This document shows positions 31,851 to 39,683 of a stretch of DNA of 39,683 nucleotides, piece by piece. The DNA lies in assembly GCA_017961515.1 (NCBI GenBank), contig JAGCXC010000004.1, forward strand, positions 1 to 39,683, written 5' to 3'. The stretch's first letter is position 1. Every line of letters begins with the position of its first letter. Source of the stretch: Clostridiales bacterium (lineage in GTDB: Bacteria; Bacillota; Clostridia; Acetivibrionales; RGIG10202). The position numbers and the translations under genes were made by a program. Below the pieces are notes generated by a model. It ran no database searches, was not told the DNA's origin, and saw nothing but the letters and a program-made list of their open reading frames with translations.

Positions 31851-33665
31851 TTGAAAGTCTCGAGCTCAAATAACATAAGGAAAGGAAAGTGGCTAAAAGA
31901 TTTATTAATTGGGACTGCAGTATTTTGCTTTTGTGTAGTAGGAAGCAATTATGTTGCAGGAGCAGCCAAAGTGGAGGAAATATATACAAATAGGCAATAT
32001 ACAAAGTATAAGTTAAAATTGTCGGAAAAAATATATAAGATAGCAGACGCAAATGGGGTTTTGATAGTGCCAGAGCAACTAGATGACAAAAGTGCGTTGT
32101 TTACTTGCCCAGCGAATAAAAAAGTTAGAGTTTATTTTAATAATTCAGAGTACATATTAGTGGATTTACAAGATTGCGATGCAATAACCGACGTGGTTTC
32201 TCCTAGGATTATGTGGAAATACAAAGATATAGCCAATAGTAGGATATGCTTAAAGGTGGAAGATGAAGCGGGTGTTTATCAAGTAAATGATGTTAAGAGG
32301 GAAGATGGGGATCTAGTAGAGTATGAATCAGCTAGAGTGATTTTTAGTAAGATGCCCAAAACTGCAGATCTTAGTTTAGAGATGGAAGACTTAAATGGAG
32401 GTATTAGGATATATGATGTGTTTGGTAATAGAAAGCAGTTACTTGCCAGAGATATAGATCTTAATGTGGCAAAGGCAGTAAAAAATATGAATGGGGATAA
32501 AATTTTAATAAAGCTTGCAGACTCGGCAGAAAGAATAAAAGATATAATGTATCCAGATGGAGAAGTAATAGAGTCAGGTGTAGGTAGGAGTGTAGAGCGT
32601 GTGTACAATACCGATCCGGGTACTGAAGAGATTTTAGTTAATTATGGTACAAATAATATAAAAAATGTGCTTTTAAAGTTAGATACAGATGTAACTGCGC
32701 CAGATGTAGTAAGAGCATTTAAAAATGGGGATAATAGCAAATTATTTATAGAGATACAGGACGATAAGAGTGGAATAAAGAAGATTTCATTTTATAATAG
32801 AGAATTAGACAGCGAGACAATCATAAGAGATATAATGGGAATTAGTGAGAAAGAGTTTGTAAAAAGTGATGTCATAGAGGGAAATACTCACTTAATTGTT
32901 TGTGATGGAGTAGATAATAAGAAAAAAATTTCGCTAGAGAATGTAGAGGTAGACAATGTAGGCCCTATTATTACTGTGAATTATAGTGATGCGGGTTATA
33001 CCATAAACGTAAAAAAGGATAAATCAGGGCTTGATAGTGTTAAATTAGATGATGTAGATATTGAGGTATATAATGATTATCCTGTAGGGGATTTTACATA
33101 TAATTTTGAGGATTTAAATGGAGAATCTTCTATTAGGGCGTGTGATGGAGTAGGTAATATGGAAGTTTTGAGTATAAATGATGTAATGAGGAAAATAAAT
33201 AAAAAATATAAAAATGTAGTGGGGTCACGTTTATCGATAGATGTAGAAGATAAAAGAGGTATAGTAAAGATTACAGATCAGGATGATAACGTTATAGAAA
33301 GGTTTTTAGAAAGTACAAATAGGGCAATAGGTGCGTATAAAGTAAGAGAAAATACTACTGGTATTAAAGTATTTTATAAAGAGAACAAAAGTTATTTAGT
33401 GGATTTAGAAGAATTAAGTAGTGCTCCTATTGTGACAGAGGAATTAGTTGAAGATAACTTAATAAGAAGATGTAAAGTATCCTCAATAGCAGGGATAAAG
33501 GAGATTTCGTACAAAGACGGAAGAAAAATTGTGTTTAAACAGGACATGCCTGAGGATATTATAATAGATTGCACTGTAAGAAATGCTGGTATAATAGAGC
33601 CTACAGTTGTTGTGGTTGTTGATACATTAGGTAATAGCGTAAAGATAAATGAGAGTTTAGAATAA
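31851..33665 (+). CDS. Exported protein with bacterial Ig-like-type repeats
   Basis: The 604-residue protein starts with TTG behind AGGGGGAG. A basic N-terminus and a hydrophobic stretch (about 17-38, LLIGTAVFCFCVVGSNYVAGA) indicate a signal peptide or N-terminal anchor. The rest is beta-rich, with recurring half-units D-x-x-G-(I/V)-x-x-(I/V): VEDEAGVYQV, QDDKSGIKKISF, VKKDKSGLDSVKL, VEDKRGIVKI. Second half-units are CDGVDN, CDGVGN and VFGNRK. The pattern resembles Ig-like repeats of clostridial surface proteins. No enzyme motif, sortase signal or S-layer homology domain is visible. It precedes zapA but seems to have its own promoter, and zapA has another. Function unknown. Confidence 0.75.
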   Translation: MKVSSSNNIRKGKWLKDLLIGTAVFCFCVVGSNYVAGAAKVEEIYTNRQYTKYKLKLSEKIYKIADANGVLIVPEQLDDKSALFTCPANKKVRVYFNNSEYILVDLQDCDAITDVVSPRIMWKYKDIANSRICLKVEDEAGVYQVNDVKREDGDLVEYESARVIFSKMPKTADLSLEMEDLNGGIRIYDVFGNRKQLLARDIDLNVAKAVKNMNGDKILIKLADSAERIKDIMYPDGEVIESGVGRSVERVYNTDPGTEEILVNYGTNNIKNVLLKLDTDVTAPDVVRAFKNGDNSKLFIEIQDDKSGIKKISFYNRELDSETIIRDIMGISEKEFVKSDVIEGNTHLIVCDGVDNKKKISLENVEVDNVGPIITVNYSDAGYTINVKKDKSGLDSVKLDDVDIEVYNDYPVGDFTYNFEDLNGESSIRACDGVGNMEVLSINDVMRKINKKYKNVVGSRLSIDVEDKRGIVKITDQDDNVIERFLESTNRAIGAYKVRENTTGIKVFYKENKSYLVDLEELSSAPIVTEELVEDNLIRRCKVSSIAGIKEISYKDGRKIVFKQDMPEDIIIDCTVRNAGIIEPTVVVVVDTLGNSVKINESLE

Positions 33666-33704
33666 AAAATTACAAAAATATGTAGATAAGAGTGTATTTT
33701 GTAG

Positions 33705-33710
33705 TATAAT
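33705..33710 (+). promoter_or_regulatory. -10 element upstream of zapA
   Basis: A perfect TATAAT lies 40 bases before the zapA start; only a weak -35 (TGTAGA, 33681-33686, 18 bases) is visible. Confidence 0.4.
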
Positions 33711-33750
33711 GGTGAAAGAAGTTTAACAAAAAATGGAGGGAGATGTTTTT

Positions 33751-34242
33751 TTGATGGACGGTAAGAATAAAGTTGAGATAAGTATAAGCGGTTATAATTA
33801 TACATTAGTAGGGAAGGAGCCTGTAGAGTATCTACATGAGCTTGCAGAGTATGTTGATAATAGGATTAATAGAATTATGTGTAGCAACAATAATTTGGGG
33901 TTAAAGGATGCAGGTGTGCTAACTGCGTTTAATATTGCGGATGAGTTGTTTAAAGTACGGCAAGAATATGAAGATGGGAATAAAATAGCAGCATTAAAAA
34001 AGGAAATAGATGAGTTAAAGTGCGATAATGCAAAGCTAAAAAATGAGTTATCTGAGGATAAAAGTGTTAATAACTATAAGGAAGAATTAAAATTGGCGTA
34101 CGAAAACATAAGTAATCTTCTAATAGAGAGGGATAAAATGTTGGAAGAATTGGCCAAGGAAAAGGAAAAAAGCAATAATTTGCATTTCTCATTAATAGAG
34201 TTAAAGTCAGCATTAGTAGATGATAAATCACGATTGCAGTAG
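33751..34242 (+). CDS. zapA: Cell division protein ZapA
   Basis: ZapA binds FtsZ and promotes Z-ring bundling at midcell. The 163-residue form is longer than the usual 85-110 because of a C-terminal coiled coil. The N-terminal ZapA fold reads KNKVEISISGYNYTLVGKEPVEYLHELAEYVDNRINRI, followed by TAFNIADELFKVRQEY. The coiled coil runs from about residue 80 to 155 (ALKKEIDELK, KLKNELSED, LIERDKMLEELAKEKEKS). I place the start at the TTG at 33751, 11 bases after GGAGG. The ATG at 33754 is the alternative, and an upstream ATG at 33733 overlaps the Shine-Dalgarno. dusB follows after 12 bases. Confidence 0.85.
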   Translation: MMDGKNKVEISISGYNYTLVGKEPVEYLHELAEYVDNRINRIMCSNNNLGLKDAGVLTAFNIADELFKVRQEYEDGNKIAALKKEIDELKCDNAKLKNELSEDKSVNNYKEELKLAYENISNLLIERDKMLEELAKEKEKSNNLHFSLIELKSALVDDKSRLQ

Positions 34243-34254
34243 AGGGAGAGTAGT

Positions 34255-35214
34255 ATGAAAATAGGTAATATTGAAGTGGGCAATAATGTATTTTTGGCGC
34301 CCATGGCTGGAATAACAGATAAGCCGTTTAGGGTACTGTGCCAAGAGCAAGGAGCGGGAATGACATTTACTGAAATGGTAAGTGCTAAGGGATTGTACTA
34401 TAATGATGAGAAAACTAAAAAGTTATTAGATATTGATTGCGCTGAAAAGTATGTTGGAGTGCAGATATTCGGAAGTGATCCAGATATTATGGCAAATGTG
34501 GTATGCCGATTAAATGAAAGCGGATTTTGTGTGTTGGATATAAATATGGGATGTCCGGCACCGAAGATAACTAAAAATGGAGATGGGAGTGCACTTATGT
34601 TAACCCCTTCGTTAATAGAAAAAATAGTTAGTGCGGTTTGTAAAAAGTCCCAAAAACCTGTTACTGTGAAGATAAGAAAGGGATATGATGATGACAATAT
34701 AAATGCAGTGGAAGTTGCTAAGAGAATTGAGTATGCTGGAGCATCTGCAATATCAGTGCATGGCAGAACCAGAAGCCAACAGTATAGAGGTAATGCAGAT
34801 TGGGATATAATAGCAAAAGTGAAAAGGGCGGTATCTATACCAGTAATAGGCAATGGTGATATTACATCAGGAGAAGATGCAAAAAGGATGTTACAAGAAA
34901 CAGGTTGTGATGGTGTTATGATAGGGAGGGGAGCATTAGGCAATCCATGGATTTTTAGAGAAGTGATAAATTATTTAGATGGTAATGAGGAAAAGGTACA
35001 GGTTAGTGTTTCAGATAAAATGAATTATATAATACGCCACATGAACATGATGATACAGCAAAAGGGAGAACGAACAGCTATATTAGAAATGAGAAAACAT
35101 ATAGGTTGGTATTTAAAAGGAGTCAGAAATTCGTCAAAAATAAAAGAGCAAATATTTAGGATATCGGATTATGAAGAAGTAATTTCTAAACTTCACGAAT
35201 TAAAAGATATTTAA
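34255..35214 (+). CDS. dusB: tRNA-dihydrouridine synthase (DusB type)
   Basis: This flavoenzyme reduces uridines in the tRNA D-loop. The 319 residues contain the FMN TIM-barrel motifs [30 protein letters not shown], the catalytic Cys100 in [30 protein letters not shown] and IGNGDI, then [14 protein letters not shown], all typical of DusB. The start ATG has AGAGGGAGAG upstream. It is 12 bases after zapA and 19 before fhs, and is probably co-transcribed with both. Confidence 0.95.
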   Translation: MKIGNIEVGNNVFLAPMAGITDKPFRVLCQEQGAGMTFTEMVSAKGLYYNDEKTKKLLDIDCAEKYVGVQIFGSDPDIMANVVCRLNESGFCVLDINMGCPAPKITKNGDGSALMLTPSLIEKIVSAVCKKSQKPVTVKIRKGYDDDNINAVEVAKRIEYAGASAISVHGRTRSQQYRGNADWDIIAKVKRAVSIPVIGNGDITSGEDAKRMLQETGCDGVMIGRGALGNPWIFREVINYLDGNEEKVQVSVSDKMNYIIRHMNMMIQQKGERTAILEMRKHIGWYLKGVRNSSKIKEQIFRISDYEEVISKLHELKDI

Positions 35215-35233
35215 GTTGGAGGGTGACATAGAG

Positions 35234-36904
35234 ATGAATAGTGATATAGAGATTGCAATGAAAGCTAACATGAAAAATATCAGAGAAGTTTCAAAGGATG
35301 CCGGTATAGACGAGGAATATTTAGAATTGTATGGCAATTATAAAGCTAAAATATCGCTAAATCTATTTGATAATCTTAAGAGTGCAAAGAACGGGAAGCT
35401 TGTGCTAGTAACAGCTATAAATCCGACTCCAGCAGGGGAAGGAAAAACAACAATAACTGTTGGATTAGGTCAAGCAATGAAGAAAATTGGTAAAAATGCG
35501 ATAATAGTGCTTAGAGAGCCTTCATTAGGCCCGGTTATGGGGCTAAAGGGTGGAGCTGCGGGAGGAGGCTATTCGCAGGTTGTACCAATGGAGGATATAA
35601 ATTTACATTTCACAGGAGACATGCACGCAATAGCTGCAGCAAATAACTTATTATCTGCGCTAATAGACAATCATATTCATCAGGGAAATGAATTGGGGAT
35701 AGATCCTAGTCGTGTTGTGTGGAAAAGAGCAATAGATATGAACGACAGAACACTCCGAAAAATTGTAGTTGGGCTTGGGGGAAAGACAAATGGAGTAACA
35801 AGAGAAGATGGATTTAGTATAGTTGTTGCATCTGAAGTTATGGCAATATTGTGTTTGGCAAAAGATTTATGCGATTTAAAAAATAGACTAGGTAGGATAA
35901 TAGTGGGCTATAATTATGATAATTGTCCGGTGTACGCGAGTGATCTTAAAGCAGAGAACGCTATGACGTTGTTATTAAAGGATGCAATAAAACCGAATCT
36001 TGTGCAAACGTTGGAGAATACACCAGTTATAATGCATGGTGGGCCTTTTGCTAACATTGCGCATGGATGCAACAGTGTTATAGCTACGAAGATGGGGTTA
36101 AAGATTGCGGATTATTGTATAACAGAGGCTGGATTTGGTGCGGATTTAGGTGCAGAGAAATTTTTCGATATAAAATGTCGAGATCAAGAGTTGGTACCAG
36201 ATGCCGTGGTTATTGTTGCTACAGTTAAAGCGTTAAAATATAACGGGGGCATCGAAAAGAAAAATTTAGCTTTTAAGGATGTTGCTGCATTAAAGCGCGG
36301 CTTTGTTAATTTAAATAAGCATGTGGAGAATATAAAAAAGTTTGGAGTTCCAGTGTGTGTCGTTATAAATAAATTTGTAACGGATACTGAAGATGAAATA
36401 GATATGTTAACCAAGTTGTGTAAAGAATTAAATGTTAGTGTTAGTGTGTCAGATATGTTTTGTAAAGGTTCAGATGGTGGAATTGATGTTGCCAAGAATC
36501 TTGTTCAATTAATAGATTCGCATAAAACAAAATTTAAGCCTTTATATGGTGTTGAAGATAGCTTAGAGAAAAAGATTGAAGTGGTGGCAAAAGAAATATA
36601 TGGTGCAGCTGGAGTAACCTATACAAAAGAAGCAAGAAGGGGGATAAGACAAATAGAGAAAATTGGACGAGATAATCTACCCGTTTGTATAGCAAAGACA
36701 CAGTATTCATTATCTGATGATGCGAAGCTTTTAGGAAGGCCAAGTGGATTTAATATAAACGTACGTGAAGTGTCATTGTCGAATGGTGCAGGATTTATTG
36801 TAGTTATGACGGGAGATATAATAACAATGCCTGGGCTTCCTAAAGAGCCGGCTGCAGTAAATATGGGAATAGATGATAACGGTAATATATACGGATTGTT
36901 CTAA
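35234..36904 (+). CDS. fhs: Formate-tetrahydrofolate ligase
   Basis: Fhs uses ATP to join formate to tetrahydrofolate, giving 10-formyl-THF for purines and C1 metabolism, or the methyl branch of the Wood-Ljungdahl pathway. The start is the ATG at 35234, 11 bases after GGAGG, giving the normal 556 residues; a frame opening at a TTG at 35216 starts inside the Shine-Dalgarno. The P-loop [10 protein letters not shown] is at 64-73, followed by [36 protein letters not shown] and [13 protein letters not shown]. It can use formate made by PflB. Its stop is only five bases from the stop of spoVB on the other strand, with no hairpin between. Confidence 0.97.
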   Translation: MNSDIEIAMKANMKNIREVSKDAGIDEEYLELYGNYKAKISLNLFDNLKSAKNGKLVLVTAINPTPAGEGKTTITVGLGQAMKKIGKNAIIVLREPSLGPVMGLKGGAAGGGYSQVVPMEDINLHFTGDMHAIAAANNLLSALIDNHIHQGNELGIDPSRVVWKRAIDMNDRTLRKIVVGLGGKTNGVTREDGFSIVVASEVMAILCLAKDLCDLKNRLGRIIVGYNYDNCPVYASDLKAENAMTLLLKDAIKPNLVQTLENTPVIMHGGPFANIAHGCNSVIATKMGLKIADYCITEAGFGADLGAEKFFDIKCRDQELVPDAVVIVATVKALKYNGGIEKKNLAFKDVAALKRGFVNLNKHVENIKKFGVPVCVVINKFVTDTEDEIDMLTKLCKELNVSVSVSDMFCKGSDGGIDVAKNLVQLIDSHKTKFKPLYGVEDSLEKKIEVVAKEIYGAAGVTYTKEARRGIRQIEKIGRDNLPVCIAKTQYSLSDDAKLLGRPSGFNINVREVSLSNGAGFIVVMTGDIITMPGLPKEPAAVNMGIDDNGNIYGLF

Positions 36905-36909
36905 TGTGC

Positions 36910-38418
36910 TCAAATGCGGGCTTCGTTGGCTAAATTTAGTAAAGACATCAAAAAGCATGCAATCATAATGCTTGTGCCAACAGATACTATAGTATGTAGG
37001 GATGTATTAAGTTTTAGTATGCTAAAAAAGCTTAGTATATATTTATTGATGATAAGCATTATGATTGATACAATAGACGGTTTAAAAATCCAATTTTTTA
37101 AGTCTATAATTAGGCTTGTGCGTTTTAGTATAACAATTAGGTTTAGAACAAAACTTATGGATAGTGCCAAAATTAGGCCCAAAATAAATCCTGATATACC
37201 GTATTTTGGAATTACAAAAAATACAAAAAGTATTCTTATGCCGTAGCATATAGTAGAACTAATCAGGGAGAAGGTTTGCTCATTTAGACCATTTAGTATT
37301 CCCTGAAGTATTTGGTTTAAGTACAGAAGGATTGAAGTAAAGGATAAAAGGTATAGTATAGACGAAATATCTGTGGTTTTGTATATTAATGAGCTTATTT
37401 GATGCGAAAATGTCATAAAGGTGATCATGAAGATAAATCCGAGAGAACTGGTTAAGCAAATAGACTTTGAAATTTTTAAGTTAATGCTTTTGTAATTGTT
37501 AGTGGCAAGTCCCTCTGATATGGCGGGGATAAGTGTTGTTGATAGAGAGTTAGTTACGATAGATGGGAATAGAATTAAGGGCATTGCCATACCAGACAAT
37601 TTACCTAAAGACTCAACACTTTGTGTCCATGATAAACCAGAGAGTACAAGTCTACTTGGGATATATATAGTCTCTATGGTGGATAATATTGATGTGATTA
37701 ATTTGTTAAATGAGATAGAAGATGATAAGGACAATATTTTTAGCACAATTTTCTTTATGGATAAAGTATAGCACGCATTTGTCGATGAAGTATTTTTTTT
37801 GTAGAATATGAATAGAATGAGTAAGCTTGCAATTTCGCTTATAATTGTACCCACCATAGTGAGAGCTAAAGCATGTGATATAGAAAAAAATCGCATATTA
37901 TTTAGAAGAAATAAAACTCCTGCAATTCTTACAATTTGTTCAACTATATTCGCGATTGCAGTAGGTGTTACATTTGATGTTCCGTAAAAGTATCCTTTTA
38001 TAGCGCTAGATAAAGTTATAAATGGAAGAGATGGTATGAAAACAAGTAGAGGTAAAAGTGTGCGCTGATCTTTTAAAAAATAAGTAACAATATCTTTTAG
38101 AAATATGTATAATAAAGTTGATACTATACTACTTGCTATAAATGCTAATATTACAGCTGTATTAGTGATCCGTTTTAAATTTGCTAGATTTTTTTTTGCA
38201 GATTCATATGATACTAGCCCTGATACAGTGATAGATATGCCGGAGGATATGGTTATAATGATTAGTGAATAAAGCGGTGTTATAAGTTCGCGAACTCCCA
38301 TACCCTCGGCCATTAAGAGGTTAGATAGATATATTCTATAAAAGAATCCTAATATTTTAACTATGAGTCCTGCAAACATAAGTATTAGAGCATCAGTTGT
38401 AAAGGAACGTTTTGTCAT
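36910..38418 (-). CDS. spoVB: Stage V sporulation protein B-like flippase (MATE/MOP)
   Basis: SpoVB belongs to the MurJ-like lipid II/polysaccharide flippases and acts in spore cortex synthesis. The 502 residues include about 14 membrane segments. The N-terminal signature is FAGLIVKILGFFYRIYLSNLLMAEGMG, followed by LYSLIITISSGISITVSGLVS, a typical SpoVB pattern, and later GLSWTQSVESLGKLSGMAMPLI. I choose the ATG at 38418 with AGAGG ten bases upstream; an in-frame alternative at 38463 would add 15 hydrophilic residues. Several SpoVB paralogues occur in Clostridia, so a vegetative role is possible. A long hairpin lies upstream at 38507-38548. Confidence 0.87.
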   Translation of the reverse strand: MTKRSFTTDALILMFAGLIVKILGFFYRIYLSNLLMAEGMGVRELITPLYSLIIITISSGISITVSGLVSYESAKKNLANLKRITNTAVILAFIASSIVSTLLYIFLKDIVTYFLKDQRTLLPLLVFIPSLPFITLSSAIKGYFYGTSNVTPTAIANIVEQIVRIAGVLFLLNNMRFFSISHALALTMVGTIISEIASLLILFIFYKKNTSSTNACYTLSIKKIVLKILSLSSSISFNKLITSILSTIETIYIPSRLVLSGLSWTQSVESLGKLSGMAMPLILFPSIVTNSLSTTLIPAISEGLATNNYKSINLKISKSICLTSSLGFIFMITFMTFSHQISSLIYKTTDISSILYLLSFTSILLYLNQILQGILNGLNEQTFSLISSTICYGIRILFVFFVIPKYGISGFILGLILALSISFVLNLIVILKRTSLIIDLKNWIFKPSIVSIIMLIINKYILSFFSILKLNTSLHTIVSVGTSIMIACFLMSLLNLANEARI

Positions 38419-38506
38419 ACAAAAATTACCTCTAAAAATATTATCATTAGCAAGTATATTCAAGTAGTGATTATGATATGTAAAATAAGCTTTTTATCTA
38501 ATACTT

Positions 38507-38548
38507 GGTAAGAATATCTTCACTTCTACAAGCAAGGACACTCTTACC
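38507..38548. repeat. Hairpin in the spoVB/LURP-one intergenic region
   Basis: GGTAAGA (38507-38513) and TCTTACC (38542-38548) pair perfectly around a 28-base loop, with flanking CT/AG pairs past one bulge. No T run follows in either direction, so termination is unlikely. On the minus strand it would lie in the spoVB leader, about 90 bases before the start. Confidence 0.4.
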
Positions 38549-38562
38549 AGAAAAATATAGTA

Positions 38563-38591
38563 TTGACAATTTTGGGATAATATAATAAACT
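38563..38591 (+). promoter_or_regulatory. Candidate promoter of the LURP-one leader
   Basis: A perfect TTGACA (38563-38568) has TAAACT (38586-38591) at 17 bases; a perfect TATAAT (38581-38586) lies too close, at 12. It is the best plus-strand promoter candidate in the 430-base gap. Confidence 0.42.
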
Positions 38592-38599
38592 AATATTAG

Positions 38600-38847
38600 T
38601 CGAAAAATAGGATATTAAAGTAATAATGAAGGCACGATAATAGTAAATACCCTAACATAAAGAGTAAAGAACTGTTGAGGGTACGAGAGGTTGGCCTTGT
38701 GCAATCTTAGTATATTAGTACAATATGGCCAAAACCCATATTGGTATAAAAGGTAGGCTCTAGCTTAATATAGAGAATTTCATGGTAAAAAATTAAGATA
38801 TAGGTAGAAAAAGATGTCACAGAATAATTTACATAGGGGGCTTATAT
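38600..38847 (+). ncRNA. Long structured leader upstream of the LURP-one gene
   Basis: About 250 bases separate the promoter region from the ATG. Visible stems are TACCCT (38649-38654) with AGGGTA (38678-38683), extended by AAC/GTT; TTGGCC (38691-38696) with GGCCAA (38727-38732); CAATATGG (38721-38728) with CCATATTG (38736-38743); and CTCTA (38758-38762) with TAGAG (38771-38775). The second and third stems share bases 38727-38728 and so compete. I recognise no riboswitch class. No coding frame is convincing here. Confidence 0.42.
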
Positions 38848-39336
38848 ATGCAGATATTACTCAAGAAGAATTTATTTAGTTTGATAAAGAAATATAGTGT
38901 AAAAGATTCGAGTGGAAGAGATCTTTTGCGAGTAGAAAAGAAACCTTTTTCTATAACGGATAAGCATAAAGTGATGGATTTAACCGAAAATTGTATTTGT
39001 GAAATAAAGAAAAAAGTTTGGAGTATTTTCCCTAAGTATAGAATAATTTTTACAGGAGGAGAAGTATTAGAAGTAAGTAAGAACAGAGGTATCATCAATA
39101 AAAAATTCTTTATAAAGTCTCTAAATAGTGAGTATCTAGTAGAGGGGAATGTAATAGATAATGAATTTCAAATAAAAAATGGACAAGAAGAAATCGCGAA
39201 AGTTCAAAGAACTGTAATCAATATGTTTAAGGCATATGATATACAAATACGAGAGATAAAAAATGTGCCAATTGTAATATCAGCTATAATAGCCATGGAC
39301 ATAATAAAATACAAAAAATTATCATATTTAATTTGA
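38848..39336 (+). CDS. LURP-one-related (YxjI-like) protein
   Basis: The 162-residue protein starts at an ATG behind AGGGGGC. The pattern is that of the LURP-one/Tubby-like family: YSVKDSSGRDLLRVEKKPFSITDKHKVMD, then CEIKKKVWSIFPKYRIIFTGGEVLEV, a middle KSLNSEYLVEGNVIDNEFQI and the end helix VPIVISAIIAMDIIKY. No catalytic residues are known for the family. A membrane or phospholipid-binding role is suggested for Tubby-like folds, but this is inference. A structured 250-base leader precedes it. Confidence 0.8.
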   Translation: MQILLKKNLFSLIKKYSVKDSSGRDLLRVEKKPFSITDKHKVMDLTENCICEIKKKVWSIFPKYRIIFTGGEVLEVSKNRGIINKKFFIKSLNSEYLVEGNVIDNEFQIKNGQEEIAKVQRTVINMFKAYDIQIREIKNVPIVISAIIAMDIIKYKKLSYLI

Positions 39337-39355
39337 CGAATTTAGAAAAATTCCC

Positions 39356-39384
39356 TTGAAATTAGTTCGCACTCATAATATAAT
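39356..39384 (+). promoter_or_regulatory. Promoter of the BMP-family gene
   Basis: TTGAAA (39356-39361) and TATAAT (39379-39384) are 17 bases apart, close to consensus; the start codon is 44 bases further on. Confidence 0.75.
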
Positions 39385-39428
39385 AGCAGTGTGTTTTGGA
39401 AAATGTTTTTAAGGGGGAAGATGCACGT

Positions 39429-39683
39429 ATGGAAACAAACATGAAGAATAATGAAGGACGTAGTTTTTGGGGCAGGATAGTAGCTACACTAAAAAAGAAA
39501 AGGAATAAGAGAATTTTGGGTGGTGTAGTTATATTTGTGGGATTGATATTACTGTTTAATATGATAAATGATGATGTTAGTCCAGAAGGAGTATCAGAAG
39601 GAGGAAGAAAGAGAGGAGAAGGAGTAAGGATAGGCATTGTGTTGTCACAAGGAGGAAAGGGAGATAAGTCCTTTAATGATGGA
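39429..39683 (+). CDS. Membrane-anchored BMP/PnrA-type substrate-binding protein, 5' part
   Basis: An open frame of 85 codons runs from the ATG at 39429, 11 bases after AAGGGGG, to the right edge. Residues 1-28 are basic, residues about 29-44 form a membrane span (ILGGVVIFVGLILLFN), and a Gly/Glu-rich linker leads to RIGIVLSQGGKGDKSFNDG, the start of the basic membrane protein/PnrA (Med, TmpC) family that binds purine nucleosides for ABC transporters. Unlike most relatives it has no lipobox cysteine, so an N-terminal anchor is used instead. The transporter genes, if any, lie outside the window. Confidence 0.78.
   Translation, partial: METNMKNNEGRSFWGRIVATLKKKRNKRILGGVVIFVGLILLFNMINDDVSPEGVSEGGRKRGEGVRIGIVLSQGGKGDKSFNDG

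Noticed and set aside
1..39683. CRISPR arrays, insertion sequences, prophage or plasmid functions
   Set aside because: No regularly spaced repeats, transposase, integrase or phage structural genes are seen; most genes are chromosomal housekeeping or sporulation genes.

Overview
The window reads as part of the chromosome of a low-GC, anaerobic, endospore-forming Firmicute in the class Clostridia. The evidence is strong A/T bias, many TTG and GTG starts behind purine-rich Shine-Dalgarno sites, sporulation genes (ylbJ, sipL, spoVB), veg, and mixed-acid/acetogenic enzymes (adhE, pflB/pflA, a four-subunit 2-oxoacid:ferredoxin oxidoreductase, fhs). A Lachnospirales-type affiliation is plausible but is inference. 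I see no phage, IS element, CRISPR array or rRNA.

Layout. 1-1596 (minus) is the 5' part of a secreted DUF6273-type protein that runs off the left edge. 1765-8214 (plus) is a tight run: lepA, hemW, an SdpI-like membrane protein, an ankyrin-repeat protein and a large GLUG/FnIII/metallophosphoesterase protein. It converges on and overlaps ylbJ (minus, 8188-9261). 9421-15180 is a MoxR/DUF58 operon with a DUF4129-like protein and two membrane proteins. 15279-16473 holds a CmpB-type putative permease and an HD hydrolase. 16700-20071 is adhE plus an APH-family kinase-like protein; 20262-23261 is pflB-pflA. Two tRNA-Ser genes follow (23458-23676). 23957-25158 (minus) is psd-pssA. 25317-26200 holds a YfcE-type phosphodiesterase and a DUF2508 protein. 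26590-29633 encodes the gamma, delta, alpha and beta subunits of the ferredoxin oxidoreductase. 29682-31633 (minus) is sipL and veg. 31851-36904 holds a secreted repeat protein, then zapA-dusB-fhs. spoVB (minus) follows, then a LURP-one protein, and the start of a BMP/PnrA-type binding protein runs off the right edge.

How it works together. The centre of the window is a pyruvate/acetyl-CoA node. PFL makes acetyl-CoA plus formate, POR makes acetyl-CoA plus reduced ferredoxin, AdhE reduces acetyl-CoA to ethanol, and Fhs puts formate onto tetrahydrofolate.

The most interesting observation is that pflB and the POR operon, more than 6 kb apart and unrelated in protein sequence, carry a shared leader element (20092-20196 and 26317-26430). 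It has two conserved blocks flanking a variable hairpin, with complementary segments kept around the hairpin, so it looks like a structured cis-regulatory RNA that I cannot assign to a known class. The POR copy is followed by a second multi-stem domain, a possible 23-codon leader ORF, and mutually exclusive hairpins, one of which encloses the porG ribosome-binding site. Its promoter lies inside a 45-bp inverted repeat. adhE has a different signature: a 12-bp palindrome centred between its -35 and -10 boxes. Another long, unassigned leader precedes the LURP-one gene.
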